Shown piece by piece: positions 1 to 13,059 of a DNA stretch of 64,000 bases; positions within the stretch are counted from its first letter, which is position 1, and each line of letters begins with the position of its first letter. Origin of the DNA: Lates calcarifer (Eukaryota; Chordata; Actinopteri; Centropomidae); assembly GCF_001640805.2 (NCBI RefSeq), contig NC_066836.1:5506473-5570472 (forward strand), written 5' to 3'. The notes below the pieces were generated by a model. That model made no database searches. It was not told the DNA's origin and saw only the letters and a program-made list of their open reading frames with translations. The position numbers were made by a program, and so were the translations under genes.

Positions 1-19
1 ATAGGTCCCGGTTGTTCCT

Positions 20-106
20 ATGGCCAGTCCGACTGTGGCGAGAGCCCTGGGACTTTGGAGAGACTTCAAAAACCGACTGTCAGCTGGCATTATTCCTACT
101 GGATCA
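20..106 (+). CDS. Probable first coding exon of an unidentified gene
   Basis: An ATG at 20 in good context (cctATGG) opens 29 codons and ends at a consensus donor, GTAAGT, at 107-112, in phase 0. The peptide starts MASPTVARAL and continues with basic and hydrophobic residues (LWRDF, IIPTGS), which could suit a mitochondrial or secretory N-terminus, but I do not recognise the family. The flank downstream is rich in GCTAATGCTA and GCGGCGG motifs, as is common just inside fish gene starts. The promoter lies left of the window. The only candidate next exon I see is 5691-5797, which is open in the matching phase. It could also be a chance ORF beside a chance donor. Confidence 0.45.
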
Positions 107-706
107 GTAAGTAACAAAACCTGTTTATCAGTTAACAGCGCCAAGTGTTTTACTCTGCTTTTATCACAGCACTGAGGTCAGGGTTTTTTTAGTTCAAATT
201 GGTATTTTAATGGTTGTTTAATGTTTGGACAGTAGTCAGGCTGTTAGCGGCGGCCATGTTGCTAATGCTAATGCTACCGCTAGCAACCAAAAACACTCAT
301 TGTTAAAGCTCTAAATAAATAACACGTTTCCTAGCGGCGACCTTTCTTAAATGAACAGTGGGGGAACATTAACACCACTTGACAAAGCTAGAGGGGAAAA
401 GTTGTCCATTGCCTCTTAAAAATGTCAAAGCATTTATTTTTCCGCAACACATTTGTTTTCAATTAAATGGTCTGATTTCATGTTCTGAACATTCAAGTTT
501 CCTTGAAAATAGTTTTAGTCATTTTCAAACCTGAAGTAGAGACATTATTCTCTGTATTTTGCTGTATATATATGCAAATGGAGAAAAAAAACACACTGCT
601 TGTCCTCAGCTGCTCGGCGACAGAAGTGGCGGTGGACTACTCATATAATGCACAGTTAAAAAGTAAATTGAAGGTCGCTTCCCTTCAAACACAGCGGGCT
701 TTAAAA

Positions 707-737
<31 letters not shown>

Positions 738-2374
738 CCTGATTAAAACGTCTGGGTCTCGAGGTCTGCGGAACAAAGATGTGCATTTCATTATTCCTCA
801 CAGTTTTAAAACGCTCTCATTATTTTGGCTCCTTTTCCCTGCTGTGATCAGTCAAGATAATTACCGTCTATTGTGGAGTTGAGAGTTCAGATCTGACAGA
901 ACTTTTGATTGTCTGACTCCACGTCGAAAACCTCTTCAGGTCTCTATGTAGCATTTGACTCATTCTCTCCCGACTTCCTGTGCTTGTTGCCATTTTCTCA
1001 AATGCCTCAAGTGCTTTTGTTAGATTGAGAACTTCATATGATTTCCAGACTTTTCCCGTGTGCATGTCTTACTTTTATTTTTGTGTTGTAAAGCACTTTT
1101 CCTTTTTCGTTTTTCCAGGTCAAGTGTCCTTGTGAAAGTTGTAACTTTGAGTGTGTTTGAGTTACATAGAATGTAATATAACACTGAGGTTGTTACAATG
1201 TAAGAAAAGTTGTTTTTGCTAACTCGGCTAACACACTCATTTTTATTGTTGGTAAAATAACATCCAAATGCTGCATGGATTATTGCAGGTTATTGAAATG
1301 TAAGTTTTGTTGAAAAATAAGTAGTGATTATATGTATTATTCTGTCATTTGTTGTCTTCATTAGGTAAAATTAGATATATTGTGAATGTTCTTATTTTTA
1401 CCAATGTGGATTCTGTCTTCTGTGTCTTTTCTTCACTGTGGGGATTAAAGAAAACCTGAAACCCCTTTTTATATGATTAAGTTCCTTCTCGAAACAAAAC
1501 AGAGTAAGCAGCATCAGAATGTAAGAAACCTGGTGAAATGTGTTCATGTTAAATGAATGGAGCCGGAGCTGAGCTGTCAACTCAAATCTGGTGTCTCATG
1601 AGATTTTTGAAACATCAGTAGAGGAGCAGAGATGTGCTGAGTTCAGACAGTTTCTTGGGAGTTTGGGATTTTATGTAACTTCTGCATAAATAAACATGAG
1701 TTTGAAATAATAATACCTACATCCATGGTTTTTATGCTACAGTAATGAATAAAGTATCGAGATAGAAACTTAAAGGGACACTCTAGCACTTTAGAATTGC
1801 ACTTTCATAAATTTTGGGGACTCATAAGACGCAGATTCAGAGACAAACTTGAAGCAGCTGAAGCTGAGACACCCTGGCTGTTGGAGTCAAACACACAAGC
1901 ATAATGCTACTCAATATCATGTTTTTCTTACCCCTCCCTGCCTGGTAAAGGCCCACTTCTCTCAAATCCGCACTCCCAGTTTTTAACATAGGCTCAGTTA
2001 CAAATCTGTATCCTCTCTGTATTCACTACATTCATATACTACTAATTTACAATAGCATATACATTTTGCAGGATATAAAGGTGCCACCCACACAGCCTGA
2101 TTTTTATACAGTAGGGCTCTATGAGTGGCTCTTCATAGTTGCGGACTGTTCACTGACAACATATTTGTTTTCCAGTATCCACTTGTGGTAACTAGAATAT
2201 GGAAGTCCATCTCCATCAATGTGATGAAAAAAAGATCCTTCAAGTCATTACAATGACTTAGTATCTCAAAATAATTATTATTATTTGAATTATTTGATAA
2301 TATATCTTCAAACTTGTAAAGATGATGGCCAAAGAAAGAGGACATGCAATTGGCTCCAGTGACAGTGTTATTTC
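107..2374. other. Non-coding stretch, probably intron of the first gene
   Basis: No convincing gene is visible. The stretch opens with GC-richer sequence at about 240-300 and then becomes AT-rich. It contains the CA repeat at 707-733. The segment at about 1770-2110 reads like a degenerate dispersed repeat, but I cannot assign it. Confidence 0.5.
707..733. repeat. (AC)n microsatellite
   Basis: Uninterrupted AC dinucleotide run of about 13 units. It generates the short low-complexity ORFs around it on both strands. Confidence 0.95.
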
Positions 2375-3018
2375 CATGTCACATGAAACAAGGCAGTCTT
2401 AAGTGCTGAAGTTGAAGGCAACAGGACTTCTTTTAGGTTCTTGAAGACATTTCACCTCTCATCCGAAAGGCTTCCTCAGTTCTGAACACTGGTTAGGGAG
2501 TCCCAGGTATTTAACCTCTGGGGGTGGTTATGGGAGTCATTAGGGTCGCATGAGCCCAGGTGTGACTCATTAGTGGGTCGTTGCCCCACTCTGATATCAT
2601 GTGAGTCGTTAGGGTCACATGTCTCAAGGTGTGAATGGGGCTTAAGTCTCCTGGGTAAAGATCTCAGGACTGCATTGTAGGTGGCTGAAAGTTGGTGTTG
2701 TAAGCCACCACCTCTGTTTAGAGATGGACGTCCCAGGTGGACATAGATGGCCTCTTTTACTCCTCTCTCAAACCATCTGTTTTCTCTGTCCAACATGTGG
2801 ACCTTGTTGTAGTGTCCCTTCTCCTTCAGATGGCTGGCTCTCCTGTGTTGTGCCATGCGCTTGTGGAGTGGTTGTTTGCTTTCAGCTATGTACAGGTCTG
2901 AGCATTTCTCCCTGCATTGTACAGCGTACACAAGGTTACTCAACTTGTGTTTGGGAGTCTTGTCCTTAGGATGAACCAGTCTCTGTCTAAGGGTGTTGCC
3001 GGATCTGAAATGCACCAA
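2375..3018 (-). mobile_element. Penelope-like retroelement 3' fragment with GIY-YIG endonuclease ORF
   Basis: On the minus strand a 180-codon open frame (3018 to 2476) encodes the C-terminal nuclease part of a Penelope-like element. Visible landmarks are KLSNLVYAV, a GIY-YIG-type LYIAES (usually LYIGET), the basic block KQPLHKRMAQHRR, the segment RWFERGVKEAIYV, and SLNRGGG with a NAVLRSLPRR tail. The YIG glycine is replaced by alanine, and the spacer between SHLKEKGH and VHMLDREN looks shortened, so activity is unlikely. The C-terminus contains two copies of a SHLxxCDPNDSH repeat. Sequence 2375-2475 resembles the element's 3' tail and matches the fold-back at 14298-14400. The reverse transcriptase part is absent: 5' truncated. 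Family assignment is from recognition only. Confidence 0.75.
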
Positions 3019-3262
3019 GATGTTATGTTTCTACATAAGATATGTCAATGTTGTTACGTCTTTTCTCCTGTTCCTCACTAGTTGATCTCTACGTCTTTTA
3101 TCTGACTAAAGTGAAAGAAAGTGAAACATGTATTTCTAAGACAAGGGAGCAAAGCAGCCAGCAGATATTTTAGCAGGCGACACTCTCAGTCACACGTTGT
3201 GATTGTCATTTATCCTGACGTTGTCCCTGACATTATACCTTTTCAGCCTAAGCACTTATATC

Positions 3263-3389
3263 CCATTTGCACTCAGTATTAAAATGCAATCTGTATCTAG
3301 ATTCGTTATCTAGATAATAAACCATCCAATCCTTTTTAAGATCCGAACACAAGATAAAGATCACGCTTTAATACCAGGTGTAAATGAGG
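3263..3389. mobile_element. MITE-like element with imperfect terminal inverted repeats
   Basis: The left end CCATTTGCACTCAGTATTAA is mirrored at the right end by TTAATACCAGGTGTAAATG, with an AT-rich centre containing ATCTAGAT palindromes. The layout (about 127 bp with mirrored CATTTACACCTGGTATTAAA ends) fits a non-autonomous DNA transposon family I associate with fish genomes. Superfamily not determined. Confidence 0.55.
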
Positions 3390-5069
3390 TGTAACTGAAG
3401 ATGTGGCTGGACAGAGTGTATTTGAATACATATGATTTTTCTCTCATTTAAAAAAATACTAATCTCTAACTGTCATGCAGTTCCCGAGGAGGATGCCAAG
3501 TCTTTCCCTTTGTGACATTTATCAAAATGTTCCACAGCACAAACAAAGTATTTTTGGATAATGCTGTTACACCCCCTTTGGCTTTAGTTTAATTAATTGA
3601 CAGTTTGAGTTGTTGTCTGCCTGAGCTGACCAGCATCAACACAATGTCTTTAGCCCTGCAGGGGTGACTCAGTTACATAGCATCAGCTACACATACATAA
3701 ACACTTCTGCTCTGTTCTGTTCACTTGGTGAACACTGTGCTATTATATCTTTAGAGGTAATAAACCAAGGTGTTGGGTATCCATGTGCTGAGCTGGCCAC
3801 ATCAAACCAGCAGGCTCTTCCATCTTCTTTATGAAAGCCTGAGACAGTACAATGACATGGCTGATGTATTAACTAATAACTAAATAGCTGCAAGCGCGCC
3901 TCCAAAGCCCATTCATTTCTCAGAAGTGCTGGGTGGAGCCGTACAGGGAACCTGATGTCTGAGCAATGCGAGTAATGGACATGATGTAATTTGCACAAAC
4001 TTACAACAACAGAGAAACTAATGAGCTGTCGAATAAATGGAGAAAAAATTACACAAGTTTTTCAGTCTACCTAAACTTGAAGAGAGACAACCCATTTTCA
4101 TGTCCGTTACCTTGACTGTTAGATCTCATTTTAAATTCCAGCCTGACCCCATATTTACTTTTGCTTTTTTTTTTCCCCTCCTTGCCTTTTTTGTTTTGCT
4201 GGCAGCTGGCACACGTTAATGTTTTGTGTTATGTGCACAGCTTAACTGAGCAAGGTCAACGAGACAACTGGAATCTTTTCAATTCAATGTTTGCGAATTT
4301 GTTCTTGTGGAGTGTTTGACCTCGGAAACATATTTGCAGGAGGATGTGCTCTCTGCAGCCAGATGGTGCAACAATATGTAGCATTATCGTAGCTCAGGGA
4401 CATTTAACCATGGTAATTATAAAATATAAGGGGTGAAGGAATTGGAGGTAAACAATGTAGATGAAGGAAAGTGCTTTTTTTCTGTTACTGTTCAGCCTTA
4501 AAAGGTCATGTCAATTGGTTTTGTTTTGTTTAAAAAAACACATTGGCTGTGTCCCAAGTTTATCCAACAGACTAATTCTGAGATTTTTAGTATGTAATAT
4601 ATTCACACTGGAAATGCTGCAGAACGCTGTGTAGTCTGTGCCATAGATAGGTTAATATGCATACTGTAACCTGATTTTTGAGTGTTATTTATGTAAAACA
4701 CATTATTGTCCCTCAGTGTGACATAAAAGTTGTTGTCACAGCTGTATGCCCTGTCTAAATATTTTAGCAAAACACCTTGTTTTTGTCAGTTACTGTACCT
4801 TTTGCACAATTTCCTATTAGTGAAAAATTAGAATTAACATTATTGTGTATGTTAACTGTAAAAACAGTATATCATGACAGTTAATATTGTTTACTGTTAC
4901 TATGTTGTATGGATTTGGGACACAGCAAATGTCTGTTTTGTAGATTAGAGAATCTCTCACATATCTAAGTCTCAGAGCAGGCATTTTTCCTGTTTGTAAT
5001 AACAGTTAACAAGGAACCTAACCTCTACATGCTCTCTCATATGTAATGAGAGTAATAGTAAAGTTAAGC
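3390..5069. other. Non-coding stretch, nothing identified
   Basis: AT-rich sequence with only short ORFs. No splice-bounded open frame, RNA gene or recognisable repeat was seen. Confidence 0.5.
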
Positions 5070-5190
5070 ATTTTGAGAAATCCCCCTCATTGCTTCAGTG
5101 CCGTGAATTAGAAGAGAAGACTGATACCACTCTCATGCTTGTATGCTAAATATGAAGCTAGCTCTAGATGGTGGTTAATGCAACAAAATG
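5070..5190. repeat. Degenerate dispersed teleost repeat
   Basis: The run through GATACCACTCTCATGCTTGT and TAAATATGAAGCTAGCTC matches a repeat consensus I know from percomorph introns (GAYACCACTCTCATGTCTG, AAATATGAAGCTACAGCC). The right end, with the usual TTAGCTTAGCATAAAGAC block, is lost. Recognition only; no alignment was run. Confidence 0.5.
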
Positions 5191-7204
5191 TAACTTTGCT
5201 GAGCAACAGTAGCCTCTTAATGTGTGGTAGTTAAAATCCCAGCATGTGGGTTGTTTATTCAACCCGGTCTGTCTTAACGAATCATCTGAAAATGTTTTTT
5301 AAGCCAAACACTGAGGGAAAACACCATGTTACCGTTGTACTGTTTGTGTTATTGGGTGTAGTTTCACACATTGATTTCTCCCTTGTGTCCTGTAGTTGTA
5401 CTTTACGGCCTTACTGCGCTGTTCTCTGTAAGGTTTTATCATTCAGATCATTTTCTAGCCCACAGGCAGTGATATCTGTAAAAATCCCCCTTTGCACCAC
5501 ATGACTTTTGTACCCTGTATCTGAAAGTTGTTTTTAATAAATGATTGAAGCTAATTATCCCCTTTTCTGACATTTCATTCAGTCCACGTTGTCTGTCTGC
5601 TCTCTTAAATGAAAACTTATATCTCTCATGTTTTTTTTTCCACTTTTTTTGATCTGCTACACTAATGACAGTTTTGTTGTTTGTTGACAGATGCAGCCAA
5701 TTAGTCAGGTGTATGTGGGATTCATCAAGTCAAAACACATCATAACATATCACCTTCCCCCGAGCAGTAATCTCTTGCTGCGAACGAGGCTCAAATGGTA
5801 TGTTTGTGTTTGTGTTTGTTTGTTTTTGCGCCTTTTCAATGTTTGCATCCCTGTTTCCGCTCATTTGCATGTTTCATGAGGGCTGTGGACAAAGTGAGTG
5901 CCGACATCATGCTTTTTGGACTCTGTCCTGTCCACTTGGCGCCGGTGCTCGTGCTTGCCGCCAGATCCTGTTAATTGGTGTATTTCACTGGTTTCAAAGT
6001 GGCCAACCAGTCCAGACACTGTCCCCACTCTCAGTTTGTAGCAGAAATAAATGAGAGAGTCCATGTTGGAATCAGCAGCCGGTCCTATTTTTCTTTTCCC
6101 TGTCTGGTAACATTTAAAATTATCCATAACATTGTAAAGTGCATGAAAGATGGAGGCATGCATTGCATTTTAATTAATTCCATGCAGGTTTCTTAAAGGC
6201 TCTTTAACAATATATCCCTGTAGCCGCTCTGGTGCCTCATTAATGACTCTCGTGGAGCAGACATCACTTTGATCGCCACGTTTTTACACCCACCTCCCTA
6301 AAGAAATATGAGCGCTACACTAATTGCCTCATGTTTATATTGATTACATCCACCTCCTCCAGTAGTCACTCATCCTCCCATCTTCACTTTTCTCTGAGCA
6401 TATCGAGCCTGTCAGGAATCAGGAGTGTTTCGAAGGATAAAGTGTACAGGCTGGCACTAAATGTCAGCAATTTTCAGATTATCAGAGGCAACAGAAAACA
6501 TTCAGCTGTGACTAATTGCAGCCGAAGTTCTGACAAAATAAATCTTGGTTCTGTCATGGATAGCTACACTGTATTCTTTGGGAGTCTGTGTTTGGAAATT
6601 TTCGGTAATGATTCAGCTGCTTTAATAGCAGAAATGAGTGTTTAGCATCGACTAGAGCTAGGATTGTGTAATATATGACCACAAGCTAAATAATGTCTCA
6701 GTTAATGTCCCTGTTTACAACCATCTCCTCCCGTCCTTTCATCAACTTTGATGTAATCAAAGTTTATAACATCCTACATTTCCTGTGGGCCTCAAGGTAA
6801 TTGAATTGCTCTAAAAGGTCTTATCTCCGGAAAGCCTCCCTTCGCTCATCTCAATCAATCACCCCCTCTGATGCCTATTTATATTCCTCCAAATACATTA
6901 GCCACAGGTTTTCTTTATTCATTTCCAGTGCATTTTTCCAGTGTTATGCTGTTGATGTCCTGGTGTGTGTGACAGCAGACAGAAGTGATTGACTACTCTG
7001 TCAAATACACTGCTGGGAGGTGTCAGCTGCTTTCAAGGTGCATGAGGATCAAGGGGAGTGCTGAGTGACTGGGAAAGTTTCCTGGAAGTAAACACTTTTT
7101 CTTATAACACCCTGCTTTACAATCACACTGTTAGGTGCTGTGCCTCCCCTGGGAGCTTCCCAGCACACCCACAGTCTGAGAAGCTCCACTAAACCCAGCG
7201 GGTT
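5191..7204. other. Non-coding stretch around a candidate exon
   Basis: Apart from the candidate exon at 5691-5797, nothing gene-like was recognised. The other short ORFs are AT-rich and lack acceptor and donor pairs. Confidence 0.45.
5691..5797 (+). CDS. Candidate internal exon (speculative second exon of the 20-106 gene)
   Basis: A pyrimidine/T-rich tract ends in TTGACAG at 5690, and a GTATGT donor begins at 5798. Between them 107 nt are open in one frame only (the other two hit stops), and that frame is the phase-0 frame needed after the 20-106 exon. The peptide begins MQPISQVYVGF and ends in RTRLK. It resembles no family I know. A 107-nt open frame can occur by chance, and (TTTG)n-like sequence follows the donor, so this is tentative. 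Confidence 0.22.
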
Positions 7205-7335
7205 GTAACCACTCACTCAACTACAGTACAATTCAGAGATTCATTTCACAGGCAAATAATGTACTTTTTTACTCTACTATATATATTTGGAACCTATAGT
7301 AACTAGTTACTTTACAGCTTTAATTTTGATATATA
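7205..7335. mobile_element. Fragment of the CAGTGGTGGAAAG-type non-autonomous element
   Basis: The phrases TGTACTTTTTTACTCTACTA and AGTAACTAGTTACTTTACAG match the interior of a fish element whose ends read CAGTGGTGGAAAG and CTTTCCACCACTG. Other copies are at 20116, 33103, 34752, 35555 and 38163. Confidence 0.5.
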
Positions 7336-10300
7336 CAAAACATGCAGTCTTATGCACTGTGACCCAGGTACCAGGCATACCTTACCTTCATTGTCATGGT
7401 AACAATAATTTACATGACAAAGTACAACAGTCATTCTCCCCTGAAAAATATCCTTAGCTGCAAAATGCTACGTTCCTCATTGGCTAGTCAGTTGTTCAGG
7501 TGTCCTTTTGAGAGCTGCAGATCAAAAACACGATTTAAAATAGACTAAAATACTCTGTAGAGCTAAGGGGTCTTTTAGGAGTTCATCAGTACGAGTAATG
7601 CAGAGGCCAGCGTCACTTGCACTGTTCCACCCTGCTCCTCTTAGAGTGGTATATCCAGTGTCCCCAGTGTAGTACATGAAAACCCTGTTCAGGAGTGTTT
7701 TTTCTTAAATCCAGTAGAAGCCAATTAAGGTGCCACAATGGGTGTGCTGCCTTTTTTTGTGCCTGTTGTGTGCTTCCATTGAATTATAAGTACTTCAAAG
7801 TCATATAGGTTCATGAACGTTCCTTTCCTTTTAAGATAATCCTTTCATTTTCCATGTCTGCTACTGCTGGTCATGCTAATTAAGCCCAATTAAGAGTAAC
7901 TAAATGTCTGTGGAGTTAACTACCACCGGTGCAGAGCCTGTGCTTTAATGTCACTTTCTTTGACGTGCCCTTTGCTGTTATGTTTCATGTGAAAGTGTGT
8001 TGTGTCGTTGCATTCACATTTAATCTGTAAGTGTACTGGCATAAGATGTCAATAGGCTTGTATATCAACAATAGCTGTATCAGTAGTACAATATCCATTT
8101 GGGTAATTTAATTTCTTTCTGCTTTTATAAATGAGTGATTGCTCGCTGGTATCCAGGCAATCTGCTTGTCATTTAACCCTTATGGTTACTGTGTTTAATG
8201 TTTTTTTAATTATGTTCCTCTTTCTTACTTGTTCCCCAGACAGCACTTGATTGGCATTTCCCTTACACCCCAGAGGGTTGCTGCACTTTTTACAACTTAA
8301 ACCTTTTATAATTCTTATTAGTACATGGAGTTTTAATGACCTCACATAATTCACAGTATAACTCTGCAAAACTTTAGCGTGAGCAGAGGTCTAATTATCC
8401 AGAATGAGGGAAAACACCTGTGCAGCTGAGAGGCTGCCCAACCATTAATAACGACTCCATAGGTCAATGGAGGAAGCAGCTTATTAGTTGCCTCTTATTG
8501 TTAAGCAACCTCTGGCAGTCGTGTGAATTTAATCGGCAAATGCCCGGAATCAACACGTTCACATTCAAGTGACAAAGCCCTCTAGTGGTTGTTATAATTA
8601 TGACTGGAGCAAGTCTGTGTCTGTGTGTGTCTGTTTGTGTCTGTGTGTGTCTGTGTAGGCAGGAGGTCAGGGTGGATGGATGGGTTGACAAGACACTGGA
8701 TCATAACTGTTTGAAACTTTCAGAGTTGTTTCTTTTAACCATGATCATGTTTTAGTCCAAACCATGACCAAGCTGTTTTAGTGCCTAGACCTTTCCAAAC
8801 AGTACATACAGATTATGTGACCTTATGTCCTCCTCCAGTATGACTTGTAAAGGACAACACGTAGCCACTTGGTAACCTGCTGGTGATGAACTGATTGACA
8901 CTCATTATTGGTAACAGGTGTAAAACACTCCGCTCAGCCCCACAGCTGAAACTAAAAAAAGAGTTTAAAGAGGCTTCCGATATATTGGGTGTGCAGACTC
9001 TTTTTGTGCTTGCTCGATTTTGAATATGGTTCCACCCAGCTTTGTTTTTCTCTTTAGTTGAATGCAGTATTTTTACTTTTTAGACCATTCCTCATAGTGT
9101 AAGTTCACTGGCAATGTTCCACTTTCACAAACCAGCTTCGCTAACCATTACACTGCAGCCAGTCATGGCCTATCTGAAATCGGAAAAGAACTGCCTCCAA
9201 TCATCTGAGTGATGACTGTGATTTTACAGGCTGTGAGAGGAGATGTTCACAGTGCATTTGCAGCCATGCCAGGCAGCTGAAGACATGAAAGATTTCACTG
9301 ACTGTGCTCGCCAACAAAAATTTTTGGAATCCATTGACAGTTTGATGAATCCGCACACTGCTGAAAATATGCTACCAACTACAGCAGCTTTTTAGCCCTG
9401 AAGCAAAGTAAAATTGCAGTACAGCCACTCACAGCCGTTGTTCTCCTTCTAACCAAACATTATATGAGCACAGTTATCATGTCTGCCTTAGAAACCCGGC
9501 GTGTATGTTGAGCGGTTTGCTTGTCTGTCCAATCCTCTGAGGCAGCACTGATCTCTCTGGGGATTCTCGCACTACAGAGACAGAGAAGCTTTCAAAAGCC
9601 TCCTGAAAATTAGATCTGTCCAAACCAATCACATATCGCGCAAGAATACTTCCACAAAAAAAAAAACTTGTGCAGAGCGATGAAAGGATTCCTGGTTCTT
9701 CAACAGCGGGGCTGTCTATCTGTCTCAGTGCTTCCTGCAGATATCTGAACATTCGTGACAAGCTCTGGTTCATCTGAACTGTGATTCTATACAGCAGAAC
9801 CCAGGAAATGACAAAATATGATAACTCCTTTTTAAAAAGTTACCTATACGCTTTTATAATTATTGAATTCTCTTTAGTTAGGACACTTTAAAGTGATATT
9901 TTCTCCAAACTTACAAAATATATTTTCTCATTTATCTCTAATGATATGTAGCCATGCAGATGGTTTTGGTTTTATGTGCCCAGGTTTCGAGCTACATTTG
10001 CAGATTGAGAGCCTTTTTCATGGGATTGACTTTCAACTGAAGAAATAAGTCACTGTGAAAACAGTGTGTTCTGTGGATTATTAAGAGTAACAGAGGCACT
10101 GTTTCAGGAGAGAAATGCTCTTGTTGAATTTTGAAAATGTTATTTTTCACTAATGAAATTCTGTATTATTGTACTCTAGTTAAACTTAAAATGAAAAAAT
10201 GGGACTCTGGGATGATAATTAATGTTGGAGGTGTAAAAATGAAGCACATATTTTCCTTCATTTAATGTAGGAATTGTTCTTTTATCTCTCCTTTTTGGAA

Positions 10301-13059
10301 GCATGAGTGATCAAGTATTAGAGGGTGGTAGCATAAATTATTTCCAGAACCTCCCCAGCTGTGTTTCTTAAAAGACAAGTCTGTGCTACCACGGAGTATA
10401 TTCAAACAGGTATTTGGCTATTTCTACCAGTGGAAAAGTCAGACAAAGCCTGATACAGCTGGTTAAAATTAATGACATTTGCTCTGTCAATCCATGATTG
10501 CAAAGACCAATAATTACCCGACAAATCTTTTGTACATCTTTTGTAACTGCCTTTTAGAAATGAAATTGATCTAATCCTCCCAACGGCAGACCAAAATAAT
10601 TTGTCTGATCTTTCTAAAATCTTTACAGATCTCTAAAAATGTTTCAGTTGGTGAAGTTTAGGCACAAAAACAACTTGGATATGCAATGGGAACGATCATG
10701 GTTTTTTTTTTGTTTTTTTTTTAAGGGTTATCAGTGGGATTTCTCTACTTGTATGACGAAGGAAACATAATAGAAGTAAATCTTTATATTTTTACTGTGA
10801 ACATTTTGTGTCCCATTTTATTGTATATATGTTTTATTATATTTGTGCCGTTTTTGTGCTCATTGGTTTGTATTATTTAATTTGCACAAGCTACTTTTAT
10901 GTGCCCATATTAATTCAGTTATCTGTTCCTTTGTGATTCACTGTAAATGTAAACTGTATGTTCTTTACAATAATATGGACACACCATCATCCCTAATCAC
11001 AAATTCCTTTCCCCCCTTAACTGAGAAATATAATAACAGCCAAGAAATACTCTCCAACTTCTTGTGACATCTCCTGAGCAACAGCGATCAAGGACTTCAT
11101 CCAAACAAAGCTTGTTTCACTGCTTCTTGCCAAACCTTCTGCCATTAAGAGGAAGAAATTAGTCAAGAGGAGAGCTGCACTATTTACTGAGGTCAAATTA
11201 AGGGCTTCCTCTTGATACCACTGAGAATACAACAAGAGATGTGCAAAAGGGCTAAGTGGAGAAAACATTTGCAAAAAAGATTGAAAACATTTTCATTTTA
11301 GAAATACTGAATGACACATTTCAGTACTCCATGTTCCTGAGAGAATGGCTGCTGTTTTGGAAAGGCAGGACTACCTTGGCTTTTGCACTCACAGACAGCT
11401 TTACAAATGGTTCCAGCCTCCCTGTTTTGCAGTCCTTCACTCCTGACCTCTGATAGCTCCCTCGTCACCCAGGAAACCTTCCCGAGCATCTGGCCCGTTC
11501 GCTCCCCCCCGCGAGAGTGAGCATGTCGGGGCAGAAGAGTGTGCCTCCCTCCGGGCCCAGATGATGAGACGGTGCATTTACATTAGCCTAGTGAAGCAGG
11601 AGCAGTGGCATGCTGCCAGCGCTGAAGCACAGAGCATGCAGCCAGAGCATCTGGTGAGTTTGTGCTAATGCAGGAGCAGCCCGGTCTGCCTTCAGACAGA
11701 CTCACCGACGAAGCACAGGCAGGCGGGCAGACAAACTGGCACACAGTCAGATCATAAAGTCAGATAAACAATCATATTCAGGAAGTTAATTAGCCATTAC
11801 TTGTACAGCCAAACCATTTGTCAGCCAAAGAGGGAGAGACAGACTCCTGGCCTGTACCTCAGTCAGTTATAACCAGGGAGTGGAATTAGAGAGGAGAAGG
11901 GACGGCTTCATTTATGGGAGTCTGGCTTCCAGTCTCTTGGCTCAGGTGGCGAGGCGACCAGGTTGTTGTGTTCACAGGGAAATTAGGGTGGAGAGAAAAT
12001 CACTCGGTGCTGAAATTACCTTGGACACAAACTGTAATCTGCCTCGCAACCACTGACCATCGAGGGAGAACTTTCTTTGGATTTCAGCGTGACTTTCAAT
12101 AACGATTTAAATGGAGGGGGCTGAGAATGGGACATTAGAGCAGCACTTTCAGAGAGGCACTTAGGTACACCAAATGTGAATTTCCATTAGCTGGAATGGA
12201 GAATGGACAAGTTAATGGCAGCGAGCACAGCAACATTTAGGGAAGAGTTGCGTTACACCTAGATTTGATGTAACAGAGAAGAGGAATAATGCAGTTCTTT
12301 AGCTGAATTGGGTTAAAAATTGTTGTGCGCTATAGCTGAAATAAGCAATAAAAGTAGCACCAATAAGCATTTATTACACCCCACAATGCTGCCCCAGCAG
12401 CAAAATATATTCCAAAGCAGAACAGAAAAGGAAAAAACATTGTGGAAAATATAGAGTCAGACCTCAACCTTTTTGACCCCTTGTCACAGTTTACGTCTTC
12501 AGATTGTTTCTTTATGTAGAACTTATTTTCTTTGAGACAAGTACAGTACATCGCATGGGCCAGTGCAAATACATTAACATGAATAGCTGCTTTGCAATGC
12601 CAGTCCCAAAATGTGCATTTATAATATGTATATGCATCCAGAGATAATACTAATATTAGAAAATGTAATACAGTGATCACATCTTACCATATTGAGTTTC
12701 AGCTTCCTAATCCAAAATTAGGCTAGATTGCTGTAGATGCTGCCTATGACCAAGAATTTGCATAATAACTTATATATCATTAATTAGTATCAATTATTAA
12801 AACTGTTAGAGTAGAATGGTACGCAATCACTGCAAAATGTAAAAGCTTATGTAAATGCTCACCATTTTTACATGTTTTAAAATTCTAGATGGGAACTAAT
12901 ACAATACTGAGATGTTTCACTTCTAAATCCTGTTCAATAAAATTATTAAATTTAACTTTTGATCAGGGCTTATCCTTGGATAAAAGTATATTTTGCTTGG
13001 TTTTCTTGATGTTACGTGTTAGACATTAGTTTTCAAATCAGTAAACACTAAGGGAATAA
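7336..13059. other. Long non-coding stretch, mostly unassigned
   Basis: No exon is supported. It contains an imperfect TG repeat (8613-8657). The interval 11434-11653 is GC-richer and is flanked by TTTTGCAG and GTGAGT, so a non-coding exon is conceivable but unsupported. The minus-strand ORF at 9773-9477 matches nothing I know. Confidence 0.45.
8613..8657. repeat. Imperfect (TG)n/(TCTG)n microsatellite
   Basis: Alternating CTGTGT and TGTGTG blocks. Low-complexity tract. Confidence 0.85.

Noticed and set aside
9477..9773. 98-codon minus-strand ORF with RYLQEALRQIDSPAVEEPG
   Set aside because: It looks protein-like in composition, but no family, start context or splice partner was recognised.
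11434..11653. Possible exon between TTTTGCAG and GTGAGT
   Set aside because: No open frame spans it and nothing links it to another exon; splice-like motifs alone are not enough.
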